The position numbers were made by a program, and so were the translations under genes. Shown one piece after another: positions 8,519 to 16,629 of a DNA stretch of 64,000 nt. The stretch's first letter is position 1, and every line of letters begins with the position of its first letter. The notes beneath the pieces were generated by a model, which was not told where the DNA came from, did not search any database, and worked only from the letters and a program-made list of their open reading frames with translations. This DNA comes from Massilia endophytica (lineage in GTDB: Bacteria > Pseudomonadota > Gammaproteobacteria > Burkholderiales > Burkholderiaceae_D): the NCBI RefSeq assembly GCF_021165955.1, contig NZ_CP088952.1, forward strand, positions 1,426,001 to 1,490,000, in the 5' to 3' direction.

Positions 8519-8874
8519 GCCGTGCCTCCCTTTTGTTCGGCCTGCATCAGCTGCTCCAGGCTCAGGCCCAGGCGGCGGATGCGCTCCATCATGGCGGGCC
8601 ATTCCTCGCGCAGGAAGCGTTCGCGTTCGGATGCCAGCAGTTTGTCCACAGCGCCTTCAGTGACGTACATACCTAATCCCCTTCTTTTTTCTACCAAGGT
8701 TTCATCGACCAGTTCCTGATAAGCCTTCGAAACGGTGATTGGATTGAGCTGATAATCGGCGGCGACCTGCCGCACGGAGGGCAGGGCGTCGCCCGGCTTC
8801 AGCAAGCCGTCGAGCATCATGCCGATCACCCGCTCCTTGAGCTGGCGGTAAATCGGCGTGTTGTCATTCCACAT
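8515..8874 (-). CDS. GntR family transcriptional regulator, YtrA subfamily
   Basis: A 119-residue regulator: a GntR winged helix-turn-helix (IYRQLKERVIGMMLDG, GDALPSVRQVAADYQLNPITVSKAYQEL) followed only by a short C-terminal dimerisation helix pair, the hallmark of the YtrA subfamily. Such proteins usually repress their own operon together with ABC exporter genes, exactly the arrangement here. A palindromic operator candidate lies just upstream at 8910-8931. Confidence 0.92.
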   Translation of the reverse strand: MWNDNTPIYRQLKERVIGMMLDGLLKPGDALPSVRQVAADYQLNPITVSKAYQELVDETLVEKRRGLGMYVTEGAVDKLLASERERFLREEWPAMMERIRRLGLSLEQLMQAEQKGGTA

Positions 8875-8909
8875 ACGTGGCTCCTCTCCAGTAGTGATGT
8901 GATGGACTG

Positions 8910-8931
8910 GTGTTGTAGTGAACTATAACAC
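8910..8931 (-). promoter_or_regulatory. Palindromic operator candidate for the YtrA-type regulator
   Basis: On the coding strand of the operon the half-sites are GTGTTATAGT and ACTACAACAC, 9 of 10 positions symmetric, separated by 2 nt, and placed 36 nt before the GntR start. The left half contains TATAGT, a plausible -10 box, so binding would block transcription. Known YtrA-family operators are similar short GTGT/ACAC palindromes. Confidence 0.6.
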
Positions 8932-8969
8932 TAAAATTGAAAGGCGCAAGAACTTTTTTGCAGAGGCCG

Positions 8970-9680
8970 TTAGCGGAAGAGTTGCTGCAGGTCGAGGGCG
9001 TTGGCGGTGGCCGCGCCTGAGGCGGTATTGTCGAAAATGCACCAGGCGTCTTTTTGCAGGGCCATATAGGCGTGCACCTGTGCCAGCCTCTCCGGGCCGT
9101 AGGAGGTGTAGTAGATGCGCGGGCTGCCATGCAGGCGGATGTAGGCGGTTTCCGCCGTGGCCACATACGGCCCCGGTTCGCCTGCCGGGGGATCGGCAAT
9201 CACCCGCGCCACGCCTGCTTCGCGCAACAGCGTGCTCGCCGCTTCGGTGAACCAGCTGCCGTGCCGCGCCTCGCAGGCGAGAAGGCAGGGAAAGTGCGAG
9301 CGCAGGGCGGCGAACAGGTCGCGCGCCGCTCCTGCGTCGAGGTCCAGCCTGGGCGGGAGCTGCACAAGGACGCAGCCCAGTTTCGGTCCAAGTGCCCCGG
9401 CCTCTCCGGCGAATTGCGCGAGCAGCGGCTCGATGCCGCGCAGTTTCGCATCATGCGTGATGGTGCGCGGCAGCTTCACGGCGAAGCGGAAGCCGTCCGG
9501 CACGCTGGCGGCCCAGCGTTCATACGTCGCTGGCTGGTGCGGGCGGTAGAAGGAGGAGTTTATCTCCACTGCATTGAAGACGCGGGCGTAGCGTTCCAGG
9601 TGGCTGCCTTCGCTGTCGAAGCGGGCCGACACATCGCGCGGAATCGTCCATCCCGCGCAGCCGATTCGTGTTCCGTGCAT
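8970..9680 (-). CDS. DUF72 (YecE-like) protein
   Basis: A 236-residue TIM-barrel protein of the DUF72 family. Signature stretches are RIGCAGWTIP at the start, LERYARVFNAVEINSSFYRPH, FRFAVKLPRTITHDAKL, LVQLPPRL, and YIRLHGSPRIYY followed by the C-terminal FDNTASGAATANAL. Biochemical role not established. It is transcribed divergently from the lipoprotein gene at 9756, with only 75 bp between them. Confidence 0.9.
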   Translation of the reverse strand: MHGTRIGCAGWTIPRDVSARFDSEGSHLERYARVFNAVEINSSFYRPHQPATYERWAASVPDGFRFAVKLPRTITHDAKLRGIEPLLAQFAGEAGALGPKLGCVLVQLPPRLDLDAGAARDLFAALRSHFPCLLACEARHGSWFTEAASTLLREAGVARVIADPPAGEPGPYVATAETAYIRLHGSPRIYYTSYGPERLAQVHAYMALQKDAWCIFDNTASGAATANALDLQQLFR

Positions 9681-9755
9681 TCTGCGATTCCTTTATGATG
9701 CGGCAAACTCTACGGCAAGCGCCGCTTCGCCGTCGCCCAATTCACGGAAGCCGCC

Positions 9756-10310
9756 ATGAACACCTTGATAGCCCGCTGCCTCGCCATCGCCATCTTCGCC
9801 ATCCTCGCAGGCTGCGCCAGCTTCGGCGGCCCGCGCGACGTGGACATACCGCTGGAACGCCTGCAGCGCAGCCTCGATCGGCACTTCCCGGTGCAGCAGC
9901 GCGTGCTGGCCGTGTTCGATGTGCAGCTCTCCCAGCCGCGTATCGGCATCGAGAACATGAACGACCGCGTGCAGCTCGCGGCCCGCATGGACGTGACGCC
10001 GATCCTGGGGCGCCAGTCGTGGCAGGGGAATATCGCCCTGTCCGGCCGCCTGGTGGTGGACAATGCCCGCAACGCCGTCTTCCTGCATGACGCCCGCATC
10101 GACAACTTCACGCTGAACGACATGGATGCGCGCAACCGCGTGCAGCTGTCGGCCATCCAGGGCATCCTTGCCGACACGCTGGTGCGCGATGTGCCGCTCT
10201 ATAACTTCCGTCCGGATGAACTGCGCTACATGGGAACACAATACTTGCCGACCTCGATCCGCACCACGCCGCAAGGCTTGCTGATTCACCTGGAGCCAGA
10301 GCGGCGCTGA
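9756..10310 (+). CDS. DUF1439 (YceB-like) lipoprotein
   Basis: A 184-residue exported protein with a lipoprotein signal: hydrophobic LIARCLAIAIFAILAG then the lipobox LAGC, with Cys near residue 20. Ala-Ser follows the Cys, which favours outer-membrane sorting. The rest matches the DUF1439/YceB pattern (VDIPLERLQRSLDRHFPVQQ, LGRQSWQGNIALSGRLVVD, LVRDVPLYNF). A lipid-binding-like beta fold is assumed for the family; function unknown. Confidence 0.83.
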   Translation: MNTLIARCLAIAIFAILAGCASFGGPRDVDIPLERLQRSLDRHFPVQQRVLAVFDVQLSQPRIGIENMNDRVQLAARMDVTPILGRQSWQGNIALSGRLVVDNARNAVFLHDARIDNFTLNDMDARNRVQLSAIQGILADTLVRDVPLYNFRPDELRYMGTQYLPTSIRTTPQGLLIHLEPERR

Positions 10311-10370
10311 CACGTTGTGCCACGGCGGCGCTGCCCCTACAATGTGGGCTTCCGAACCGTGGAGAAAAGC

Positions 10371-11117
10371 ATGCCCTTTCTAGGTATTGGCCTGCACATT
10401 CTGGTGGCGATCTTCTTCGCCATCCACGCCGTGCGCAGCCGCCAGCAGATGTACTGGCTCCTGATCCTGTTCTCCTTCCCTCTGCTGGGAAGCGTGGTCT
10501 ACTTCTTTGCCGTCTTCCTGCCGAATTCGCGCCTGGAGCACGGCGCGCGCAAGGCCGTCGCCAGCGCGGCCAAGGCGCTCGACCCGACGCGCGAGCTGCG
10601 TGCCGCGCGCGAAGCCTTCGACTTCACACCCACCGCGCAGAACCAGATGCGCCTGGCCGCCGCGCTGCTCGAAGCGGGGCAGGCGCAGGAAGCGTCGAAC
10701 GTCTACGAGGCCTGCCTGCAAGGCGCTTTCGCCAACGATCTCGATATTCGCCTGGGCGCCGCGCGCGCCAAGCTGGCGAGCGGGCAGGGCGCGGATGCCA
10801 TCGCCCATCTCGATTTCATCCGCCGCAGCGACCGCAACTTCCGCCCTGAACAGGCCAGCGTGCTGCTGGCCCAGGCCTATGCCGCAGCGGGACGCAATGA
10901 AGAAGCGCGCGGTGAATTCGAATCGGCGGTGGAGCGCTTCGGCAGTTTCGAGGCGCGTGCGGAATACGCCATCTGGGCCGCGAACATGGGCGAGCGGCAG
11001 CTCGCGGACCGCCTGCGGAACGAATTGCAGTCCACCATGAACCACTGGAACAAGCATACACACAGCATGAACCTGCCGCTGGTGCGCCGACTGGAAGCAG
11101 CCTTCGCGAAACTCTGA
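10371..11117 (+). CDS. TPR-containing inner-membrane protein
   Basis: A 248-residue protein. The start at ATG 10371 is chosen because of the GGAGAAAAGC ribosome site directly before it and because the upstream 18 codons look non-coding. Two N-terminal hydrophobic helices (FLGIGLHILVAIFFAIHAV and MYWLLILFSFPLLGSVVYFF) are followed by a cytoplasmic or periplasmic tetratricopeptide-like region (QNQMRLAAALLEAGQAQEA, AARAKLASGQGADAIAHLDF, QAYAAAGRNEEARGEFESA). It resembles 'PLDc-N-like plus TPR' membrane proteins; partner unknown. Confidence 0.7.
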   Translation: MPFLGIGLHILVAIFFAIHAVRSRQQMYWLLILFSFPLLGSVVYFFAVFLPNSRLEHGARKAVASAAKALDPTRELRAAREAFDFTPTAQNQMRLAAALLEAGQAQEASNVYEACLQGAFANDLDIRLGAARAKLASGQGADAIAHLDFIRRSDRNFRPEQASVLLAQAYAAAGRNEEARGEFESAVERFGSFEARAEYAIWAANMGERQLADRLRNELQSTMNHWNKHTHSMNLPLVRRLEAAFAKL

Positions 11118-11124
11118 GCGGCAG

Positions 11125-11748
11125 TCAGGCCAGCAGCTGCCGGTAGGCCTCAAGCCTTTCCTTCAAGCCCACCACGCCGCCGTTGATGCGGCGTGTGATC
11201 TCCGCAAAGTCTTCCACGTCGTCGTCCCCGGTTTCATCGTCGGCCAGCGCGTTCAGGCCACGGCAATCCCAGAACCACGCGGCGGACAGGGCGGCCGCTT
11301 CGCGCGACACCAGCAGCTCCGGCTGCGCCAGCAGATCCAGGCCCAAGGCGTCGCCAGCCTGGGCGTAATTGCTGCGGCCAGTGAGCTGGATCAGTCCCCG
11401 GCCGCGAAAGCGGTAGCCGTCGCCTGAGGCCGCGTCGCCGTTCCCCATGCGGTTCGCGTAGACGCAGTTGGCGAGCCGCTCGGCATCGCCGACGAAGGGC
11501 TGTGCGGTGGCTATGTCCGGAAAGCGCTTGGGCCAGATGGTCATCAGCCGTGCGGGTGTGCGATAGACGAGGTTCTCTTCCAGCCGCCGGAAGCCGCCGG
11601 ACTCGTGCCCTGTTTGCGCGAGAAATGCTGCAACGCGCCGGGGAGTATTGATGCGGTAGCGTTCGAGCGCCGGCTGCAGCGCCAGCGCCCAATCCTCGGC
11701 ATCGGGGCAGGCGGGAAATGCGTGCCTTAACTGGTCTGCAGTCAGCAT
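11125..11748 (-). CDS. Glycoside hydrolase family 19 protein (chitinase/endolysin-like)
   Basis: A 207-residue GH19 protein of the compact, phage-endolysin-like type. The first catalytic Glu is in FLAQTGHESGGF near residue 49; the substrate-cleft motif GDGYRFRGRGLIQLTGRSNY and AAWFWDCRGLNALAD follow. There is no signal peptide, so it would act on peptidoglycan or chitin only after non-classical release or lysis. The C-terminal ITRRINGGVVGLKERLEAY is also characteristic. Its 3' end lies 7 bp from the convergent TPR gene, and no other phage gene is nearby. Confidence 0.85.
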   Translation of the reverse strand: MLTADQLRHAFPACPDAEDWALALQPALERYRINTPRRVAAFLAQTGHESGGFRRLEENLVYRTPARLMTIWPKRFPDIATAQPFVGDAERLANCVYANRMGNGDAASGDGYRFRGRGLIQLTGRSNYAQAGDALGLDLLAQPELLVSREAAALSAAWFWDCRGLNALADDETGDDDVEDFAEITRRINGGVVGLKERLEAYRQLLA

Positions 11749-11841
11749 GATGACCTCCGCAGCAAGCGCTCTATAGCTCAGCCTATGCCGCGGCAGCGCG
11801 AATTCAAGTAAGCTGATTCCTATTCTGTATAGGAGCGCTGC

Positions 11842-12417
11842 ATGAGCCTGTCACGCCACCTTCTTGCCGAGGCCTACAACAATGCCTGGAGTAATCACCG
11901 CCTGCTGCGGGCCTGTTCGCAGCTGAGCCAGGACGACTTCGAGGCGCCGCGCACCGGTTTCTTTCCCAGCATCAAAGCGACCCTGAACCATATCCTCACG
12001 GTGGACTGGTTCTACATCGATGCCTTCGAGCGCGACTGGCGGGGCGAACCGCCGCACGCGGACCATGGAGTTTTCTTCCGCCCGCACGAACCGATGGCGA
12101 GCTGCGCCGAGCTGTGGCAGGCGCAAGCCGCATCCGACCGCAAGCTCATTACCTACTGCGCCGGGCTCAGCGATGATGTTCTGGAGCACGTGATGAGCGT
12201 CGGCCGCGATGGCCCGCCCCAGCGCGACACGCGGTGCCGCCTGCTGGCCCACGTCTTCCAGCACCAGATCCACCACCGCGGGCAGGTCCACAACATGCTC
12301 TCCGGCACGAACGTGCCGCCGCCCCAGCTCGACGAGTTCTACGCCCAGGGCGAAGCGCCCCTGCGCGCCCAGGACTTCGCCGAGCTCGGCTGGACAGAAG
12401 ACATGATCTGGCGCTGA
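11842..12417 (+). CDS. DinB family protein
   Basis: A 191-residue DinB/YfiT-like four-helix protein. Putative metal ligands are His in TLNHILTVDWFY near residue 50 and the pair in HVFQHQIHHRGQVHNML near residues 138-143. The AYNNAWSNHRLL N-terminus is typical. The family is metal-dependent and some members are thiol transferases or hydrolases; the substrate here is unknown. It is convergent with lpxH, 7 bp apart. Confidence 0.88.
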   Translation: MSLSRHLLAEAYNNAWSNHRLLRACSQLSQDDFEAPRTGFFPSIKATLNHILTVDWFYIDAFERDWRGEPPHADHGVFFRPHEPMASCAELWQAQAASDRKLITYCAGLSDDVLEHVMSVGRDGPPQRDTRCRLLAHVFQHQIHHRGQVHNMLSGTNVPPPQLDEFYAQGEAPLRAQDFAELGWTEDMIWR

Positions 12418-12424
12418 CAGCGGC

Positions 12425-13165
12425 TCAGCCGATGGTGGCGCCGGTGAGGTCGTGGCGGGTGATGGCGCCGGCGTCGTCGATGGCGATCCAGCCGCCGCGC
12501 GGGGGAACTGCGTCCGGCTCCCAGTCGGGGAGGACGTAGCGGCGCTTGCCGTCCACCTCATGCAGGGCGGGGCGGTGGGTGTGGCCGTGGATCATGACCG
12601 TGGCGCCGGTCTGCGCGAAGACGTCCGCAATGGCCTGCGGCGTCACGTCCATGATTTCGTAGGATTTTTCGGTGTGCGCCTGCTTGCTGTTCTCGCGCAG
12701 GCCCGCAATGATCTGCTTGCGCTGCGCCAGCGGCATCGACAGGAACTGCTGCTGCCACGCGGGCTGGCGTACCTGCGCGCGGAAGGCCATGTATTTCACG
12801 TCGTCCGTGCATTGCGCGTCCCCGTGCAGCAGCACGATGCGCTGGCCTGCGGCTTCGATCACCCAGGTCTCGGGGAGCAGCGTGAGGCCTGCCGCGGCGG
12901 CAAATTCGGAACCCACCAGGAAGTCGCGGTTGCCCGCGATCCAGAACAGCTCCACGCCTGCATCGCTTACGCGGCGCAAGGCGGCAATCATCTGCTGGTG
13001 GAAGGGGGCGGAGATATCGTCGTCGCCCGCCCAGTACTCGAACAGGTCGCCGAGCAGATAGAGCTGCTTCGCAGCCAGCGCCTGTTCGTCCAGGAAGCGC
13101 AGGAAGGCTTCCGTGATCGCCGGGCGCTCCGGCTGCAAATGCAGGTCTGAGATGAAGAGGATCAC
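12425..13165 (-). CDS. lpxH: UDP-2,3-diacylglucosamine diphosphatase
   Basis: A 246-residue calcineurin-like metallophosphoesterase that cleaves UDP-2,3-diacylglucosamine to lipid X in lipid A synthesis, at the inner face of the cytoplasmic membrane. The motifs are complete: ISDLHLQPERP, LLGDLFEYWAGDD, AGNRDFLVG, LLHGDAQCTDD and MIHGHTHRPALHE. The start is GTG at 13165. It lies 6 bp downstream of ppiB on the same strand, so the two are likely co-transcribed. Confidence 0.94.
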   Translation of the reverse strand: MILFISDLHLQPERPAITEAFLRFLDEQALAAKQLYLLGDLFEYWAGDDDISAPFHQQMIAALRRVSDAGVELFWIAGNRDFLVGSEFAAAAGLTLLPETWVIEAAGQRIVLLHGDAQCTDDVKYMAFRAQVRQPAWQQQFLSMPLAQRKQIIAGLRENSKQAHTEKSYEIMDVTPQAIADVFAQTGATVMIHGHTHRPALHEVDGKRRYVLPDWEPDAVPPRGGWIAIDDAGAITRHDLTGATIG

Positions 13166-13171
13166 AAACGC

Positions 13172-13663
13172 TTAAGCGGCTTCGATCTTCTCGATGATGA
13201 TGTCTTCCGCCGGCACGTCGGCGAACATGCCGCTGCGGGTGGTCTTCACTTTCTTGATTTCGTCCACGACTTCGGTGCCTTCGGTGACTTTGCCGAACAC
13301 CGCGTAGCCCCAGCCGTCCTGGCCCGGGTAGTCGAGGAAGGAGTTGTTCTTCACGTTGATGAAGAACTGGGCCGATGCCGAGTGCGGCGCCGAGGTGCGG
13401 GCCATGGCCAGGGTGTAGGGCTCGTTTTTCAGGCCGTTCTTCGCTTCGTTTTCCACGGTCTGGTCGGTGGGCTTCTGCTTCATACCCGGCTCGAAACCGC
13501 CGCCCTGGATCATGAAGCCGTCGATCACGCGGTGGAAGATGGTGTTGTCGTAGTGGCCGGCCTTCACGTAGTGCAGGAAGTTCTCGACGGTCTTTGGCGC
13601 CTTTTCCGCGTCCAGTTCGGCAACGATCTTGCCCTTGTTGGTAGTGATGGTGATAGTGGTCAT
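13172..13663 (-). CDS. ppiB: Peptidyl-prolyl cis-trans isomerase B, cytoplasmic cyclophilin
   Basis: A 163-residue cyclophilin with no signal peptide. Active-site stretches are intact: FHRVIDGFMIQGGGFEPGM, YTLAMARTSAPHSASAQFFINV and GYAVFGKVTEGTEVVDEI. It catalyses X-Pro isomerisation in the cytosol. It precedes lpxH, an arrangement common in betaproteobacteria, and follows a second exported paralogue at 13731-14312. Confidence 0.94.
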   Translation of the reverse strand: MTTITITTNKGKIVAELDAEKAPKTVENFLHYVKAGHYDNTIFHRVIDGFMIQGGGFEPGMKQKPTDQTVENEAKNGLKNEPYTLAMARTSAPHSASAQFFINVKNNSFLDYPGQDGWGYAVFGKVTEGTEVVDEIKKVKTTRSGMFADVPAEDIIIEKIEAA

Positions 13664-13730
13664 GGTGAATCCTGTGCGGTTGATGAGAACAGGGCCGCGA
13701 TATTACAGCAGCCGATGACAAAACGCTATT

Positions 13731-14312
13731 TTACTGTTTCGGCTCGATCTTCGTCTTCAGCACCGTAACGGACGTGATCGTGATGGGAATGACGGGAATA
13801 TTGGCGAACATGGGCTTGTCGTCCACCAGCACGCCCTTGATCTTGTCCACCACTTCCTGGCCCTGGATCACCTTGCCGAACACGGTGTAGCCCACGCCGT
13901 CCGGCATGGGGTAGTTCAGGCCTTCGTTATTGGCCACGTTGATGAAGAACTGCGAAGTGGCCGAATCCGGATTGTCGGTGCGCGCCATGGCCACCGTGTA
14001 CGGCTCGTTGCGCAGGCCGTTCTGCGACTCGCTCTTGACGGGCGGGCGGGTGGGCTTGCCCTTCAGGTCCTTGGTGTAGCCCCCGGTCTGGATCATGAAG
14101 CCGTCGATCACGCGGTGGAAGATGGTGCCCTTATAAAAGCCGCTTTTGACGTAGGCGAGGAAGTTGGCGACCGTTTTCGGCGCCTTCTCGTCGTCCAGCT
14201 CAAGAATAATCTCGCCTTCGGTGGTCTTGATGGACACCTGGGGCATATTCGCCGCCAGCGCCGCGCCGCTCAGAAGCATTGCGCCCAGAAAGGTCAAGCT
14301 TTTTTTAATCAT
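13731..14312 (-). CDS. ppiA: Peptidyl-prolyl cis-trans isomerase, periplasmic cyclophilin
   Basis: A 193-residue paralogue of the neighbouring cyclophilin with a Sec signal (MIKKSLTFLGAMLLSGAALA, then ANMPQV), so it is periplasmic. Active-site stretches are FHRVIDGFMIQTGGYTKDL, YTVAMARTDNPDSATSQFF and YTVFGKVIQGQEVVDKIKG. The tandem exported/cytosolic pair probably arose by duplication. It diverges from cysS across about 200 bp. Confidence 0.92.
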   Translation of the reverse strand: MIKKSLTFLGAMLLSGAALAANMPQVSIKTTEGEIILELDDEKAPKTVANFLAYVKSGFYKGTIFHRVIDGFMIQTGGYTKDLKGKPTRPPVKSESQNGLRNEPYTVAMARTDNPDSATSQFFINVANNEGLNYPMPDGVGYTVFGKVIQGQEVVDKIKGVLVDDKPMFANIPVIPITITSVTVLKTKIEPKQ

Positions 14313-14519
14313 ATTCTCCGCTTTCCATAAAGTGTCCGCGCCATTTTATCAATGCTATACTTGGCAACGACGTTCCATTCTATCAAAGAAGAACTCCACC
14401 AAAGGGGCTGTCACTCCCAAGGCAAACAGCAGCAGCGCAGGCGCGGCACTTCCGAGTGCAAGGCGCCCGGCGGCCGTTTTGTGCCGGGAGGCTGGGGAAG
14501 GTTTCACAACACGAGTCCG
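14313..14519. other. ppiA-cysS divergent intergenic region
   Basis: It should hold promoters for both directions. The frame of cysS is open upstream to about 14352, but that stretch is Gln/Arg/Gly-rich with no family resemblance, so I treat it as leader. No clear riboswitch or T-box is visible. Confidence 0.4.
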
Positions 14520-15905
14520 ATGAGTAATTTAAAGATTTACAACACGCTAGCACGCGACAAGCAGACCTTTACGCCGATGGAAGCGGGCAAAGTCCGCATG
14601 TACGTCTGCGGCATGACGATCTACGATTACTGCCACATCGGCCACGCCCGCATGATGATGGCCTTCGACGTCATCTACCGCTGGCTGACGGCGTCGGGCT
14701 ACCAGGTGCAGTACGTGCGCAACATCACGGACATCGAAGACAAGATCATCAAACGCGCCGTGGAAAACGGCGAAACCATCCGCTCGCTCACCACGCGCTT
14801 CGCCCAATATATGGACGAAGACATCGGCGCGCTGGGCATCCTGCCGCCCACGGACGTGCCGCGCGCCACCGAATACGTGCCGCAGATGCTGTCCCTGATC
14901 GAGCAGCTGGAAGCGAAAGGCCTGGCCTACAAGGCCGACGACGGCGACGTTAACTACGCCGTGCGCAACTTCCCCGGCTACGGCAAGCTCTCGCGCCGTT
15001 CGCTGGACGACCTGCGCGCGGGCGAGCGCGTGGACGTCAACACCGGCAAGCGCGATCCGCTGGACTTCGTGCTGTGGAAGGCATCGAAGGAATCCGAGCC
15101 GGATGAGGCGAAATGGGATTCGAAATGGGGCTCGGGCCGTCCCGGCTGGCATATCGAGTGCTCCGCCATGTCCTGCGCGCTGCTGGGCGAGCAGTTCGAT
15201 ATTCACGGCGGCGGCCAGGACCTGGAGTTCCCGCACCACGAAAACGAGATCGCCCAGTCGGAAGGCGCCTTCGGCCATCCCATGGTGAACTACTGGGTGC
15301 ACAACGGCTTCGTGCGCGTCGATAACGAGAAGATGTCCAAATCCCTCGGCAATTTCTTCACCATCCGCGACGTGCTGAAAAAGTACGATGCCGAAGTGCT
15401 GCGCTTCTTCATCCTGCGCGCCCACTACCGCAGCCCGCTGAATTATTCCGACGCCCACCTGGACGACGCGCGCGGCGCGCTGACCCGCCTCTACACGGCG
15501 CTGGACGGCGTGGCGGGCGACGGCAAGGACCTGGACTGGAACGAAGCCCACGCCAAACGCTTCGCCGAAGCGATGGACGACGACTTCAACACCCCCATCG
15601 CCCTGGCCGTGCTGTTCGACCTGGCGACGGAAGTCAACAAGACCAAGGCGCCCGAACTGGCGCGCCAGCTCAAGCGCCTGGCAGCCGTTATCGGCCTGCT
15701 CGAACGCGAGCCGCAGGCCTTCCTGCAGGCGGCCGTGGGCGAGGCCATGAGCGAGGACGCAATCGTTGCCGCGATTGCGGACCGCGCCGCCGCCAAGAAG
15801 GCGCGCGACTTCGCCAAGTCCGACAAGATCCGCGCCGACCTGCTGGCGGCGGGCATCGTCCTCGAAGACAAGCCTGACGGCACCACCAACTGGCGCCGCG
15901 CATAA
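14520..15905 (+). CDS. cysS: Cysteinyl-tRNA synthetase
   Basis: A 461-residue class I synthetase charging tRNA-Cys. It begins MSNLKIYNTLARDKQTF. Zinc-binding VRMYVCGMTIYDYCHIGHAR includes the HIGH motif; further hallmarks are WHIECSAMSCALLGEQFDIHGGG and HHENEIAQSE. KMSKSLGN is intact. The C-terminal DALR-type region is complete. The start at ATG 14520 matches the family N-terminus. The stop overlaps the start of the next gene (TAATG), so the DNA glycosylase is translationally coupled. Confidence 0.96.
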   Translation: MSNLKIYNTLARDKQTFTPMEAGKVRMYVCGMTIYDYCHIGHARMMMAFDVIYRWLTASGYQVQYVRNITDIEDKIIKRAVENGETIRSLTTRFAQYMDEDIGALGILPPTDVPRATEYVPQMLSLIEQLEAKGLAYKADDGDVNYAVRNFPGYGKLSRRSLDDLRAGERVDVNTGKRDPLDFVLWKASKESEPDEAKWDSKWGSGRPGWHIECSAMSCALLGEQFDIHGGGQDLEFPHHENEIAQSEGAFGHPMVNYWVHNGFVRVDNEKMSKSLGNFFTIRDVLKKYDAEVLRFFILRAHYRSPLNYSDAHLDDARGALTRLYTALDGVAGDGKDLDWNEAHAKRFAEAMDDDFNTPIALAVLFDLATEVNKTKAPELARQLKRLAAVIGLLEREPQAFLQAAVGEAMSEDAIVAAIADRAAAKKARDFAKSDKIRADLLAAGIVLEDKPDGTTNWRRA

Positions 15906-16561
15906 TGGTCCAATCCAGGGATAACACGGGCGAAACCCGTACGGTGGCCGTTCCGCCGTATTGGGAAGAGGCGAAACAGGAGCTCATGAAGCGCGACCGC
16001 ATCATGAGCAAGCTGATTCCCAAGTTCGGCGACCTGCACCTGATAGGCCACGACGACCCGTTCACCACCCTGGCGCGCTCCATCGTCAACCAGCAGGTCA
16101 CGCCCAAGGCCGCGAACGCGGCCTGGCAAAAGCTGCTCGAATGCTGTCCCAAGATCACGCCGGCCGCCGTGCAGAAGGCGGGGGCGGGGGAGCTGGCCGC
16201 CTGCGGCCTGTCCAAGCGCAAGACCGAATACATTCTCGACCTGGCCGACAACTTCAAGGCCAAAAAGGTCCACGTCGCCCAATGGCACAATATGGACGAC
16301 GAAACGGTGATTGCGGAACTTGTGCAGATCCGCGGGATCACACGGTGGACGGCCGAAATGTTCCTGATCTTTAACCTGCTGCGGCCCAATGTGCTGCCGC
16401 TGGACGACCCGCGCCTGATCGCGGGCATCAGCCACAACTATTTCTCCGGCGAACCCGTTTCGCGCAGCGATGCGCGGGAAGTGTCGGCCAACTGGGAGCC
16501 ATACCGGACAGTTGCAACATGGTATTTATGGCGTAGCCTGGACCCGGTTCCGGTAGAATAG
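15905..16561 (+). CDS. DNA-3-methyladenine glycosylase family protein (AlkA-like)
   Basis: A 218-residue HhH-GPD base-excision glycosylase removing alkylated purines from DNA. The helix-hairpin-helix ELVQIRGITRWTAEMFLIF is followed by the catalytic Asp region NVLPLDDPRLIAG. FTTLARSIVNQQVTPKAA is the typical N-terminal signature. It lacks the N-terminal TATA-like domain of E. coli AlkA, as in the short bacterial form. It overlaps cysS by 1 nt and lies 68 bp upstream of accA. Confidence 0.9.
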   Translation: MVQSRDNTGETRTVAVPPYWEEAKQELMKRDRIMSKLIPKFGDLHLIGHDDPFTTLARSIVNQQVTPKAANAAWQKLLECCPKITPAAVQKAGAGELAACGLSKRKTEYILDLADNFKAKKVHVAQWHNMDDETVIAELVQIRGITRWTAEMFLIFNLLRPNVLPLDDPRLIAGISHNYFSGEPVSRSDAREVSANWEPYRTVATWYLWRSLDPVPVE

Positions 16562-16629
16562 CGAAAATTCGACCTTCGGCAGCCCAGCCATAAGCTGGCG
16601 GACCGAGGCGTCTCATACTCGGAGGTACA

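Noticed and set aside
11125..11748. Prophage remnant suggested by the endolysin-like GH19 gene
   Set aside because: No holin, spanin, structural or integrase genes nearby; neighbours are ordinary chromosomal genes.
14352..14519. N-terminal extension of CysS or an upstream leader peptide
   Set aside because: The frame is open but Gln/Arg/Gly-rich and outside the conserved CysS N-terminus; it is more likely untranslated leader.
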